From Paenibacillus barcinonensis (GTDB taxonomy: Bacteria; Bacillota; Bacilli; Paenibacillales; Paenibacillaceae): a stretch of DNA of 64,000 nucleotides. The stretch spans positions 46,010 through 110,009 of the forward strand of contig NZ_QJSW01000019.1 of assembly GCF_003217495.1 (NCBI RefSeq), given 5' to 3'. A model generated the notes under the pieces. That model was not told the origin of the DNA and did not search any database. It saw nothing but the letters and a program-made list of their open reading frames with translations. How positions within the stretch are numbered: the stretch's first letter is position 1; each line of letters begins with the position of its first letter. This document shows positions 52,392 through 61,356 of this stretch, one piece after another. The translations under genes and the position numbers were made by a program.

Positions 52392-53741
52392 TCAAGGATT
52401 AGTATCAACAGGAATTTCAAGTGAAAATGGTGACTTTACTTTTGAAGGATAGGTCGAAATTTGCATCTGAAGTTCACCATGTAATTTTCCGCCGTTTTCG
52501 ATAGTAGATGAAATTGTAGTATGATTCGGGTCTTTCCCGTGTCCGGGACTCCAGCTAGAGCCTGGAACCTCATAAGAATGGCCTGAGTTGTCCTTCACTT
52601 TGCTGAAGGCAAGTATGAAGCTATTTTCCATGCTGCCTGGCACGGAGAAATCAATGACCAGATCTTTACCTTCCACTTTGCTGCCAAGCATCTGAAGCTC
52701 AGGAGGTCCGCCAGTAATCTCATGTGTCTTCAGGTTTAGGGTGAAATCCAGCTCCTTTTTATCAAGACCCGAGAACCCGGAACCTTGCAAGGTCAGTTTT
52801 TTGGGTTTGGAGAAATACATGCTCTCGAAAAAGATGGAACGTGTATCTTCACCTATGGAGGTGTCGGTTCTCCAGGCACGTCCTTGTTCATCCACCAATT
52901 GCAGATCACTAAGGCCAAAGATTTTCTTGGTGTTGCTTGGATCAAGCTGTACATCAAGCACCAATCGGGTTGGATACATGGTGGCCTGCTTCACTTCAAT
53001 CCGTTGCCCATCAACAACTAATGTCTCATGAACAGGGATAACCTTTTTCATACCCTTGGTCAGGTTTTTATCTACGGGCAGGGTTACTTTCCATACCCCT
53101 GGTGTGGCTGTGTCTCTGGATTTGAATACTACGGTTAACACATCCGGAGGGGAGGTTTCTTCGGGAAAGAAAACATCAATTAAATTTTCATACACGGGAT
53201 TGTCTTTATTTGAATCAGAGTGGGGTGAGGCGTAGCTAAAACCAACCGGAAGCTGTTTGCCTTTCCCATCGAGCAGGTCGATGTTATAATCAAATTTCTC
53301 TGTATGTTTCATACCTTTCATCTTGTAAAAAATAACCATGCGTGCCTGGTCCGTAATAATACCCTCCACGGTCACAGAACCTCCATCCTGCTCGTCGGTG
53401 ATTCCCACCTTCTGGAGCAGGGACTGGTCAATCGCCATCATGAGTCCCTTGTCCTGCCGGATCAGGCTGACGACACTTTCCATGCCAGGCAGCTGCTCTA
53501 CAAAGGACGCAAAGGCCGGGGATACCCGGATACAGCCGGTAAACAGTAACACAAGTGCGGCCGCCGAGATGGAGCTAGTAAGCCAGCGCAGTCTGTTTTT
53601 TCGTTTACGGGCGGCTTGACGGATTCCGGCTTGTACCGCTTGGGATGCAGCCGCTTCTGGCACACTTATGGCATCATACTCATTCTTGCGTGCCTGAAGT
53701 CGTGATTCCAAGTTTTCAAATGCATTATGCTTATCGGTCAT
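52392..53741 (-). CDS. DUF4179 anti-sigma factor-like membrane protein
   Basis: A 449-residue protein: cytoplasmic N-terminus of about 50 residues rich in charged residues, one membrane helix (LTSSISAAALVLLFTGCIRV), then a large outside part with the DUF4179 region (FASFVEQLPGMESVVSLIRQDKG) and a beta-rich tail (DUF5643-like). Such proteins follow ECF sigma genes and hold the sigma factor at the membrane. It starts inside the sigma gene stop (four-base overlap), so they are coupled. The stimulus is unknown. Confidence 0.85.
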   Translation of the reverse strand: MTDKHNAFENLESRLQARKNEYDAISVPEAAASQAVQAGIRQAARKRKNRLRWLTSSISAAALVLLFTGCIRVSPAFASFVEQLPGMESVVSLIRQDKGLMMAIDQSLLQKVGITDEQDGGSVTVEGIITDQARMVIFYKMKGMKHTEKFDYNIDLLDGKGKQLPVGFSYASPHSDSNKDNPVYENLIDVFFPEETSPPDVLTVVFKSRDTATPGVWKVTLPVDKNLTKGMKKVIPVHETLVVDGQRIEVKQATMYPTRLVLDVQLDPSNTKKIFGLSDLQLVDEQGRAWRTDTSIGEDTRSIFFESMYFSKPKKLTLQGSGFSGLDKKELDFTLNLKTHEITGGPPELQMLGSKVEGKDLVIDFSVPGSMENSFILAFSKVKDNSGHSYEVPGSSWSPGHGKDPNHTTISSTIENGGKLHGELQMQISTYPSKVKSPFSLEIPVDTNP

Positions 53742-54253
53742 GAGGAATGTTCTCCTTTCGATTCAAGTTGATCACGAAGCTTTCCCAGCGCACGGTGGAG
53801 TCGTGATTTAACGGTTCCCGCGGGAATATTGAGGATGTCTGCGACTTCGGTCAGTGAGAAACCTTCAAAATAGCTTAGAATAATAATCTGTTTGTATTCC
53901 GGCTCCAGTGAAGAGACAGCTGCTGCAAGATCCGGGTCCTCGGGACGGTCCCAGCGGCCTGTCTCCTGAACTGTGGATACAGGGCTGAAGCGGTCTTTAC
54001 GTTTTCGTTCGTCAGCACAATAATTGAGAAGAATACGGATGAGCCACGTACCGAAGTAAGAGGGTTCTTTCAGTTTTTTTAATTGGCGGTATGCGCGGTA
54101 GGTGGATTCCTGTATTGCTTCCAGTGCGTCGCCTTCATTATGCAGATACGCATAAGCGATACGGTATAGGCGGCTCTGATGCATTTCCATTAAGGCTGCA
54201 AAAGCCTCAGCATCCCCTTTTTGTGCGGCTAGGGTACGTTCGGCAGGGGTCAC
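53738..54253 (-). CDS. ECF RNA polymerase sigma factor
   Basis: A 171-residue sigma-70 family protein: region 2 (RLYRIAYAYLHNEGDALEAIQESTYRAYRQL) and region 4 (SLTEVADILNIPAGTVKSRLHRALGKL). It most resembles SigV/SigW-type factors. GTG 54253 is chosen because AAAGGAGG lies six bases upstream and because the candidate autoregulatory promoter at 54285-54314 falls inside the longer frame that would start at 54337. Its partner is the DUF4179 protein downstream. Confidence 0.9.
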   Translation of the reverse strand: MTPAERTLAAQKGDAEAFAALMEMHQSRLYRIAYAYLHNEGDALEAIQESTYRAYRQLKKLKEPSYFGTWLIRILLNYCADERKRKDRFSPVSTVQETGRWDRPEDPDLAAAVSSLEPEYKQIIILSYFEGFSLTEVADILNIPAGTVKSRLHRALGKLRDQLESKGEHSS

Positions 54254-54284
54254 ATGGGGCCTCCTTTCAGGATGTTGTTTCGTA

Positions 54285-54314
54285 TTAGACAGAGAAAGCG
54301 GTCGAACGGTTCTC
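54285..54314 (-). promoter_or_regulatory. Candidate ECF autoregulatory promoter
   Basis: On the minus strand GAGAACC (54314-54308), 17 bases, then GTCTAA (54290-54285). This matches the AAC...CGTC type of ECF promoters, except that the base before GTC is T. It lies about 30 bases before the sigma start codon. Confidence 0.6.
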
Positions 54315-54476
54315 GTTTTTTCAAAAAAAATATTCATTCACTCACGATAAACAAGTTCATCCAATAATACAGCAAATAACCGCCATCCTCCCCAGGGCAC
54401 TGCTGCTCCAATGAGAGTTTGACGGTTATGAGAGTTGCTTCAATGAAAGCGAGAAGCGTATCCTCTTCTTGTAGCT

Positions 54477-55523
54477 TCACTGCGGACTAGGGTTATTCGG
54501 CTTGCCTGTGTATTGCTTTTTGGCGGCCTCCAGTGCAGGAATGGCAAAGCTGGCGAGTGGAGCAGGCAGTTCATGCAGCGGGAACCAGCCAATCTTACCA
54601 ATTGCCCCGTCTTCCTCCATATTGCGCGCTTCACCGTCGATAACTCTGGTGGAATAAAGCATGGAGATCCAGTGCTCCTGCTGCTCAGGGCGAATCGTTT
54701 CGGCTGTACACAGCAGATTCTCAATGGCGATATCCAGATTCACTTCTTCTTTGATCTCACGAATGACTGCTGCTTCAAGCGTTTCATACGCATCTACTTT
54801 ACCGCCGGGGATACTCCAGGTGTGCTGCTCGGGTGCACGATTACGCCATGTAAGCAGCACCTCGCCCCGTTCATTCACAATCACGGCACCTACGCCGATC
54901 CGGGGAGTGCAATCCGAGCTTGGGGGATCAGCCGATTCGACAGAGGCGACAACTGCTGGCTGGAAAGAAATCGGGTGTCCGGTCTGGGCGGACCACTCCG
55001 CTGACAGAATGCTCATCGAGATCAGATCATACTGGGTACCATCTCGCAGCACAGCTGCCCGGTGTCTTCCTTCCTCGCGAAATCCGGCCTTCAAATACGC
55101 TTTTCTTGCGGCTTCGTTGTATTCAATTACATCCAGAGCAATCCGATTCAGATTCAATTCGTGGAAGGCGTACCGTAGAATAAGAGCAAGTGCATCACTG
55201 CCATAACCCTTGCCCCGATCACGCTCTTCACCAATTCCGATTGCCAGCTGTGCGGAGCGGTTGTTCCATTCAATCCGGTAAATGGCGACAAATCCGAGAA
55301 AACGGTTGTCGTCTAGAGTGCGCAGGGTAAATTCGAAATCCTGACCATTCCGAACCGATGAGCTACCTGTTTCATCCGAAGTTTGTGGAACGGCAATATC
55401 GGTATCCATATTGCGCAAATATTCATAGTGCTCCGTGAAGTGCGCAATCTGCACACGGTCCTCGGGGCACGGTGCTGTAAGTCTGACCTTGGAGCCTTGA
55501 AAAGCATTGTATTGACGAGCCAT
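54477..55523 (-). CDS. GNAT acetyltransferase-Nudix hydrolase fusion
   Basis: A 348-residue two-domain protein. Residues about 10-175 are a RimJ/RimL-like acetyltransferase (IGIGEERDRGKGYGSDAL, YNEAARKAYLKAGFREEG). After a linker of about 35 residues comes a Nudix domain (about 208-340) with the box GGKVDAYETLE...REIKEEVN. The Nudix part looks like an NTP pyrophosphohydrolase/ADP-ribose type. The frame is continuous and no internal ribosome site is obvious. Each half alone is common; the fusion is less so. Substrates unknown. Confidence 0.88.
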   Translation of the reverse strand: MARQYNAFQGSKVRLTAPCPEDRVQIAHFTEHYEYLRNMDTDIAVPQTSDETGSSSVRNGQDFEFTLRTLDDNRFLGFVAIYRIEWNNRSAQLAIGIGEERDRGKGYGSDALALILRYAFHELNLNRIALDVIEYNEAARKAYLKAGFREEGRHRAAVLRDGTQYDLISMSILSAEWSAQTGHPISFQPAVVASVESADPPSSDCTPRIGVGAVIVNERGEVLLTWRNRAPEQHTWSIPGGKVDAYETLEAAVIREIKEEVNLDIAIENLLCTAETIRPEQQEHWISMLYSTRVIDGEARNMEEDGAIGKIGWFPLHELPAPLASFAIPALEAAKKQYTGKPNNPSPQ

Positions 55524-55670
55524 GTAGCACCTCTTTTACATAATATAAAGTTCTTCTTTTGCCAGTATACTACAGCAGGGCAGAATACCGAACCAACCTG
55601 AATGATATATCTGATTTATGAGCGACATCGGTGCAAGAGAGAGGGAAGCCAACTAACGAAGTGCTAAAGC

Positions 55671-55697
55671 ACAAAAAAACAGCCGCAAGGGCTGTTG
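55671..55697 (-). terminator. Terminator after the flgB-like gene
   Basis: AACAGCC-GCAA-GGGCTGTT hairpin with an A-run on the plus strand (T-run on minus), about ten bases beyond the stop. Confidence 0.8.
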
Positions 55698-55707
55698 AGT
55701 GTACCAA

Positions 55708-56118
55708 CTATTTTAAATCATTCAACAAATTTTTCATTTTTTTATAATGTCCGCTGACCCGATCAGCCATGTAGTTATAGAGCAGCTGATTCTCGGAGAG
55801 CATTGCCATTTCACGGTCAATATCAACGTTATTGTTGTTATTGTTCATGGCCGTTTCATTGTTCTGCATGACCCGATACTGCACGATGGAAGCGTTCGGA
55901 TTGCTGATCGGAAAGTGCTTCTCATGCGTTCGCTGCATCTGAAGCTGTCCTGATTTCCCGTTCTCGATGATCCGTCTTAGCTCATCCTGAAACTCGACCG
56001 TTGTCTTTTTGTAATTAGGCGTGTCCGCATTGGCAATGTTGTTGGTGATGGCTTGATGTCTTGCGTTTAAAGCTTGTAAAAGAGATTCATTTCGTTTGGA
56101 AGTTTGAGTTTCGATCAT
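55708..56118 (-). CDS. FlgB-like flagellar basal-body rod protein, orphan copy
   Basis: A 136-residue protein with the rod-protein N-terminus (LLQALNARHQAITNNIANADTPNYKK) and C-terminus (NNNNNVDIDREMAMLSENQLLYNYMADRVSGHYKKM) of FlgB. FlgB normally lies first in an operon with flgC and fliE; none is here, and a terminator follows directly. The neighbours are unrelated (GNAT-Nudix, speD). It may be a second FlgB, or a displaced gene. GAGGACTCGTGG precedes the ATG. Confidence 0.85.
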   Translation of the reverse strand: MIETQTSKRNESLLQALNARHQAITNNIANADTPNYKKTTVEFQDELRRIIENGKSGQLQMQRTHEKHFPISNPNASIVQYRVMQNNETAMNNNNNNVDIDREMAMLSENQLLYNYMADRVSGHYKKMKNLLNDLK

Positions 56119-56221
56119 TCCACGAGTCCTCCTTCACCGTATGCGTAGGCACTTCTCTCTAGTTTAAGAAATTCGCCTACGCACTGTCAAGCAGGATAAC
56201 AAAATCAAGCCTCTGAACGCA

Positions 56222-57034
56222 TTAAGAACGATTCATATTTTTGCCGTAATAAATCTCGTCCATCTCCAGCTTCAGCCACTCCGTAATTTCTTGCTGTTCG
56301 GCTGGGCTGAGCTTGTCCTTGGTGTACCCGAACAGATAATTGTCGAGATCAAAGTCCTTCAGCTTGCATTTCGTATGGAAAATGTTCTCCTGATAGACGT
56401 TCACGTCAATCATATCAAAGCCGCTTTTGATCTCATCTGGAATATAATTCTGGATTGAACTGATCTCATGGTCAATGAACAGCTTGCGTCCGCTTGTATC
56501 ACGCGTAAATCCGCGCACCCGATAATCCATAATCATAATGTCCGTATCAAAAGAATGAATCAGGTAATGCAGCGCTTTGAGCGGCGAGATCTCACCACAG
56601 GTCGAGACGTCGATATCTGCACGAAAGGTGCTAATGCCTTCGCTGGGGTGGAATTCAGGATACGTGTGTACCGTAATATGACTTTTATCCAGCTGCATCA
56701 CGACGTTATCCGGCAGGGGGCCAGGTGATTCGTCGAAGGATGCCTCGGGAATCTCCACGATGGGGCCTTCCGATACCAGCATCGTTACACTTGCGCCCTG
56801 CGGTACATAATCCTGTTGTGCGACGTTCAGGACGTGTGCTCCAATGATGTCCGATACATTGTTCAAAATATGAGTTAGCCGATCTGCATTATATTGTTCA
56901 TCAATATACTCGATGTAGGCTTCACGTTCTGCTTTGGTTTTAGTGTAACAGATATCGTACATATTAAAGCTGAGCGACTTGGTGAGGTTGTTAAACCCGT
57001 GCAGCTGAATACGCTGCTCTGGCGTTAAAGTCAT
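56222..57034 (-). CDS. speD: S-adenosylmethionine decarboxylase proenzyme
   Basis: A 270-residue enzyme of the longer (E. coli-like) bacterial type. The self-cleavage site LDKSHITVHTYPE is at residues 115-127, with Ser118 becoming the pyruvoyl group; STFRADIDVSTCGEISPLKALHYL holds further active-site residues. It makes decarboxylated SAM, the aminopropyl donor for spermidine. ATG 57034 is eight bases after AAGGGGAA; an upstream in-frame Met adds 14 unrelated residues. No speE is adjacent. Confidence 0.94.
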   Translation of the reverse strand: MTLTPEQRIQLHGFNNLTKSLSFNMYDICYTKTKAEREAYIEYIDEQYNADRLTHILNNVSDIIGAHVLNVAQQDYVPQGASVTMLVSEGPIVEIPEASFDESPGPLPDNVVMQLDKSHITVHTYPEFHPSEGISTFRADIDVSTCGEISPLKALHYLIHSFDTDIMIMDYRVRGFTRDTSGRKLFIDHEISSIQNYIPDEIKSGFDMIDVNVYQENIFHTKCKLKDFDLDNYLFGYTKDKLSPAEQQEITEWLKLEMDEIYYGKNMNRS

Positions 57035-57109
57035 GGTTGACGTTCCCCTTTGTCCCATACGACATAAAAATCGCATTTTTAATACTACTTATACCCAACC
57101 TTTCCCGAA

Positions 57110-57181
57110 AAAAAACATCGACCTGTGCAATCTGCGATACGGCTTCTTTCCCGCACATGCAGCTCACTTCAGCTCGATGTC
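57110..57181 (-). terminator. Probable terminator after ypsA
   Basis: On the minus strand ACATCGA (57180-57174) pairs with TCGATGT (57122-57116), followed by an eight-base T-run; the loop holds its own GTGC/GCAC stem. Confidence 0.5.
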
Positions 57182-57216
57182 AATGTAAATATCCATAGGC
57201 ATTTTAATAATGCATG

Positions 57217-57795
57217 TCAATAAGGCAGGCCCTCATCATAACTGTAATCGTTCATGCGCTCTTCCTCCGCAACAGACTGAATGTCCTCCGAAGTCACCGT
57301 GATGATCGGGTAGTGCTCATTCTGCTGTTTTTTGATCGCTTTTTCCTTCACAAAACGGGGGCTGCCCTCGCCAGCATCCTCGTCATAGACAAGCAGCAGA
57401 CCGTCACTTTTGCGCAGCAGCAGATCATCACGCGCGGTAAATTGCCACGGTCCGATATACGGCTGCTTGCTAATTGCACCATAATAATCCACCCCCGACA
57501 GGATGGAGCGGTAGTATTCCTGCTTGTCTTCCTTCCATTGCTCCTCTGGGTTCTGAAAAGCGGTAATGATCGACAGCTTCAGATGCGGATAGTTCTGCTT
57601 CAGCTCCAGCACAACCTCACAGGCCCACAGATCAACGCCGTATTGACCGGGAGTGAGCACCCATTCCAGCCCGTCCTCGACGAGAGGAGTGAGGCGGGAA
57701 GCGATCGCTTTTTTAATGAAGGGAATGCCTTCATGCTTCTGGCCGAAAATCTGCAGTTCATGGGCGCGATACCCGGTAATCAACAGGTTTTGCAA
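57217..57795 (-). CDS. ypsA: YpsA family protein (DUF1273, SLOG-type fold)
   Basis: A 192-residue protein beginning QNLLITGYRAHELQIF and containing EDGLEWVLTPGQYGVDLWACEV, DDLLLRKSDGLLLVYDEDAGEGSPRF, the YpsA signatures. The family belongs to the Rossmann-like SLOG group that binds nucleotides; in Bacillus and Staphylococcus YpsA has been tied to cell division. The start is TTG 57795, since AAGGAGGT lies eight bases upstream and no ATG is available. Confidence 0.9.
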   Translation of the reverse strand: MQNLLITGYRAHELQIFGQKHEGIPFIKKAIASRLTPLVEDGLEWVLTPGQYGVDLWACEVVLELKQNYPHLKLSIITAFQNPEEQWKEDKQEYYRSILSGVDYYGAISKQPYIGPWQFTARDDLLLRKSDGLLLVYDEDAGEGSPRFVKEKAIKKQQNEHYPIITVTSEDIQSVAEEERMNDYSYDEGLPY

Positions 57796-57883
57796 ACGTG
57801 ATGACCTCCTTTAAGACGGACGGCGTTAGCTGTAAGTAGCCTGTGTATTCTGTCCGATTCTGTCTGTCTTCGAAATGAGCACG

Positions 57884-59017
57884 TTATTGTGCAGATGTAG
57901 TCTCTCCGCGGAACGGATACAGGAAGGGCTTCGGAATGTCCGTCTCAAATGTCATTAATTTTCCGGTTGTGGGATGGATAAATGACAGCACGCGTGCATG
58001 CAGTCCCAGACGTCCGAGGTCTCTTGTGCGCGCGCCGTATTTACGATCCCCGGCAATCGGATGCCCCAGATCTTCCATATGCACACGAATCTGATTTTTG
58101 CGGCCCGTTTCCAGACGAACCTCCAGCAAGGAGAATTCGCGATTCGACTTCAGACGTTTGTAGTGTGTAATGGCATGCTGTCCATCGTTCGGACGGGAAC
58201 TGGAGTACATCTTCAGCGTTTTGGTTTCCTTGAGCCAGGAGGAGAGGGTGCCTTCTTCTTGAGCTACTTTGCCTTCAACGAGAGCGACATAGACACGTTC
58301 CTGTACATTTTCCTTCCAGTTGTTTTGCAGAGTTTGCTGTACCTCTTCACTTTTGGCAAACATCATCACACCTGATGTATCCCGGTCCAGACGATGTACG
58401 ACGAATATCCGGTTAAGTGCATCCGTGCGGCGCACATGCTCGGTCAACTGACGATAGGCGGTTAGATCGTCGCTTTTGTCAGTGGCGATGGACAGCAGTC
58501 CTGCTTCCTTGCGAATGACAATAATGTCGTCGTCTTCGTGCAAAATGTTAATGCCCGTCAGGGAAGGCGCGGCAACTGCTCCTTCCTTGCTGATCGAAAC
58601 GATCTGTCCAGGCTGGAGCGGCTCGTTAAACTTGGTCACGACTTTCTCATCTATAGATACTTGTCCACGTCCCAAAATGGACTTCACAGCGTTGCGTCCA
58701 GATTTCAGATGCTCCAGCAGGAAGCTGAGCAATTCAGCCGGTTCAGTAACCTTGTACTGGCGTGGCGGTTCGGACTTGCGGTAATGCCCATTGCCCGGAC
58801 GCTTGGATGCCGCGGCTGGTTGGCCACCCTTGCCACGGCTTTTTGCAGTGGCCGCAGGCGAATGAGAGGCTGAAACGTTCTTGGCAGCATCTCCTTGGCG
58901 AGCAGTACGGGCTCCTGAAGATGAAGCATTGGACCGGCCGGAACGTGGCTTGGAAGAGCCTCCGTATGATTTTCCTTTGGCAGGTGAACTGCCTGTTGAG
59001 CGTTTGCGTTTATTCAT
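57884..59017 (-). CDS. RluA family pseudouridine synthase with long basic N-terminal tail
   Basis: A 377-residue enzyme. Residues 1-90 are a Ser/Gly/Lys/Arg-rich disordered tail, then an S4-like region (FLLEHLKSGRNAVKSILGRGQVSIDEKVV) and the catalytic domain with HRLDRDTSGVMMFAKS near 205-220 and RKNQIRVHMEDLGHPIAGDRKYG. It isomerises uridines in rRNA or tRNA. The basic tail is longer than usual for the family and could aid RNA binding. Confidence 0.92.
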   Translation of the reverse strand: MNKRKRSTGSSPAKGKSYGGSSKPRSGRSNASSSGARTARQGDAAKNVSASHSPAATAKSRGKGGQPAAASKRPGNGHYRKSEPPRQYKVTEPAELLSFLLEHLKSGRNAVKSILGRGQVSIDEKVVTKFNEPLQPGQIVSISKEGAVAAPSLTGINILHEDDDIIVIRKEAGLLSIATDKSDDLTAYRQLTEHVRRTDALNRIFVVHRLDRDTSGVMMFAKSEEVQQTLQNNWKENVQERVYVALVEGKVAQEEGTLSSWLKETKTLKMYSSSRPNDGQHAITHYKRLKSNREFSLLEVRLETGRKNQIRVHMEDLGHPIAGDRKYGARTRDLGRLGLHARVLSFIHPTTGKLMTFETDIPKPFLYPFRGETTSAQ

Positions 59018-59192
59018 TGTATATATCTCCTTCTGAACAGCCTGTATCCTTTGTGTGCATACGATCCGTTCATTACGTTCTGCAGTTCAATATACCATTA
59101 ACCGCACGGAATTAAAAATGGTTCATCCATACCGTAGCGAGGGGGTGTCTGCGTACCCAAGGTTTGCGGCAGTTCACGGGGGAGGAATTCAA
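59018..59192. other. Intergenic region before the ABC exporter remnant
   Basis: No gene seen. An open frame runs through here into the ABC remnant, but no ribosome site or recognisable domain supports its translation. Confidence 0.4.
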
Positions 59193-60200
59193 ATGTGCAT
59201 TCATATCTTCTTTCATAACATCGCACCTTCCTTATTGCAGCTTGGTTTAGAGCACAGCTTGTTTCGCGGGAATATAAATGTCGAGTTCGTCGTAATGCTC
59301 CTCTGCCAGACTGCCGTCGATTCGTTCAATGTTTTTGGACTGGCCCAACTGGCAGCGTTATTTCTGATCGCAGCAGCGGCAGCGAGGGGAGCGTTGTCCC
59401 CAGGCATGGTTGTTGCGAGCAGTCTGCTGTTCGAGCTTGTAGTCTGGCCTGTGCTGGGACTATCCAGCCAGTGGAGCCAGATGCAGGTGAGTATGGGGGC
59501 ATTTGCGCGTATTATGACATGGTTGAAGCTGGACCAGCGTATCGAAGCGGAGCGGGCTAATCCAGAACAAGCAAGCTCAAAATATATAGGCACGCTGGAA
59601 AATAACCCACCGATCCTTACACTTCAGCAGGTAACCGTATGTGATGAGCGCAGTGGCCGGACAATTCTGAATCAGATTACATTGGACTTGCTTCCGGGTG
59701 AACTGGTCGCTCTGGTGGGAAGCAGTGGATCGGGTAAATCGACCTTGTGTCAAGTATGTGCGGGACTGATTAAGCCAGCGGTTGGACGAGTGATGCTGGG
59801 CAGCGAGGATATGGAGCAGATCGTGAGGAGGGATAATCCATCCCGCCTGACGTATATGCCACAGACACCGGCTTTTTTTACAGGAACGATCGAAGAAAAT
59901 ATTCGTCTGGGCGGTAAGGCTGGAGTAAACGAGGTGAGACTTGCGGCAGAGCGGGCGGGTTTGCATGCATTTATTGAAGCTCAGGAGGGACAGTACGATG
60001 CGATGCTGCAAGAGAAGGGAGCTAATCTGTCGGGAGGACAGCGTCAACGCTTGTCCCTTGCCCGTCAGTGCTCCCGCATTCTGGTGATGGATCAGGGACG
60101 GATCGCCGAGGCTGGAACGCATGAACAGCTAATTCAGCAGAAGGGCCTGTACTATCGAATGAATGCGAGAGGTATGGAGACGGAGAATACAGCAATGTAG
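59193..60200 (+). pseudogene. ABC exporter remnant with deleted Walker B region
   Basis: The open frame from ATG 59193 (GGGGGAGGA upstream) gives 335 residues. It holds the end of a transmembrane domain (GLAQLAALFLIAAAAARGALSPGMVVASSLL), then an ATPase with Walker A GSSGSGKST, Q-loop MPQTPAFFTGTIEENIRLG and signature LSGGQRQRLSLARQ. It then jumps straight to CSRILVMDQGRIAEAGTHEQL. Some 55-60 residues with Walker B, D-loop and His switch are missing without loss of frame, and most of the membrane domain is gone too. Such a protein could not hydrolyse ATP normally. I take it as a decayed exporter of the ABCB/bacteriocin type. Confidence 0.8.
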
Positions 60201-60226
60201 AAAGTTTGTTGCTTGAATGCCATATG

Positions 60227-60286
60227 ATAAATAACAGTAAGCAACCGTTTGTCCTGAGTTGGCACGCGGTTGTTTTGCTTGATGCG
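60227..60286. repeat. Hairpin repeat, left copy, flanking the secreted protein gene
   Basis: Starts ATAAATAACAGTAAGCAACCG and shares the block CCGTTTGTCCTGA with 61297-61356. AAGCAA...TTGCTT and CCG...CGG form a stem. About 90 bases before the secreted-protein gene. Confidence 0.65.
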
Positions 60287-60376
60287 AAACTGTACAGCAG
60301 CTTGCAGTTAAGAGAAACTTTTTATGTTTGGGCATCGTTTAAGTTATTGAATACATTTACGAATTGGAGGAGAAAG

Positions 60377-61273
60377 ATGAAAAGTAAACATTTAACCCCA
60401 TACATCTCTGTGTTCATAGCAGCCTTGTTATTGTTAACTGCTTTTTCGCAAGGAGCTAGTGCTGCTCCTGAATCTGTCAAGCAAACGCCAACATTTTTCA
60501 GTAAATCAGCTTTAAAGCAGGGGGCATTTGGTTTTGCCAATCTGGATGGAACGAAGCTGTTGGTGGATTACCCGCAGGAGAAGGAATTGAACTGGTCACA
60601 GTTCAACCTTGCCGTTGGGCACAATGGACAGCGACTTTCGATCAAATTAAAGGGCAAACAAAAAGAAAATCAAGAAAATAATAGCTTTAAACAGACGGCC
60701 TATAATTTTGATAATCTTAAGGGTGTAATTTATGAAGTCGTTGGAGGTAAGGCGGAGCCTGATGAAACTTATTATATCGTAAAGGATTCAGCTTTGACTG
60801 ATCGTATGTTACTGGAATTAACTGCGATTAACAAGGAAAAGCCAACTTCGAAGATGAAGTCAGAGATCGCCAAGCTGAAAAAGCGTGCGGTGAAAAATAT
60901 GTACCCTTTACAGAATATTGAGAAAATCGGAAATTTATATTTAGTTGAGTATAAGCCAAAAGGGAAAGATATGTTAGCAAGCCTGGCTTTGTTAACATCC
61001 GATGGATGGGTATTTAAGGACTACCCTGCGAAGTTCAGTGACAATAGTGCTTGGCGCATTGATGACGGGGGAAGCGTTACACCGGATATGTTCTCCTTTA
61101 CATTTGCTGCTCGTTCAGAGCATGGCTTTATTCTTGGTGTGCAATGGCAGGGAGCAGAAGGAGAAATCACTTTATTTTTAGAATATACACAGGCGAAAAA
61201 AGGAAAAAATGCTAAGAAAGCAAAGATATCCGAGCTTGATGTCCGGTATGGTCGTTATACGATGCCAACCTAG
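60377..61273 (+). CDS. Secreted protein of unknown function
   Basis: A 298-residue protein with a clear signal peptide (FIAALLLLTAFSQGASA, cleavage about residue 29). The mature part is Lys-rich and ends in a basic tail (AKKGKNAKKAKISELDVRYGRY). I do not recognise a domain; FKDYPAKFSDNSAWRIDDGG and FAARSEHGFILGVQWQG look like beta-strands. ATG 60377 follows GGAGGAG by five bases, so the long upstream frame is not used. It is flanked by two related hairpin repeats and follows an ABC exporter remnant. Confidence 0.8.
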   Translation: MKSKHLTPYISVFIAALLLLTAFSQGASAAPESVKQTPTFFSKSALKQGAFGFANLDGTKLLVDYPQEKELNWSQFNLAVGHNGQRLSIKLKGKQKENQENNSFKQTAYNFDNLKGVIYEVVGGKAEPDETYYIVKDSALTDRMLLELTAINKEKPTSKMKSEIAKLKKRAVKNMYPLQNIEKIGNLYLVEYKPKGKDMLASLALLTSDGWVFKDYPAKFSDNSAWRIDDGGSVTPDMFSFTFAARSEHGFILGVQWQGAEGEITLFLEYTQAKKGKNAKKAKISELDVRYGRYTMPT

Positions 61274-61296
61274 TCCAGTTGCGTGATAGATGCATC

Positions 61297-61356
61297 ATAA
61301 ATAACGGAAAGCAGCCGTTTGTCCTGAATTGGACGAATGGCTGTTTGGCTTGGGCG
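61297..61356. repeat. Hairpin repeat, right copy, flanking the secreted protein gene
   Basis: Starts ATAAATAACGGAAAGCAGCCG; AGCAGCCGTTTGTCC pairs with GGACGAATGGCTGTT. Changes relative to the left copy mostly keep the stem. No T-run, so it is not a typical terminator. Confidence 0.65.

Noticed and set aside
57214..57801. Plus-strand open frame covering ypsA
   Set aside because: Antisense to a well-recognised YpsA protein; no support of its own.
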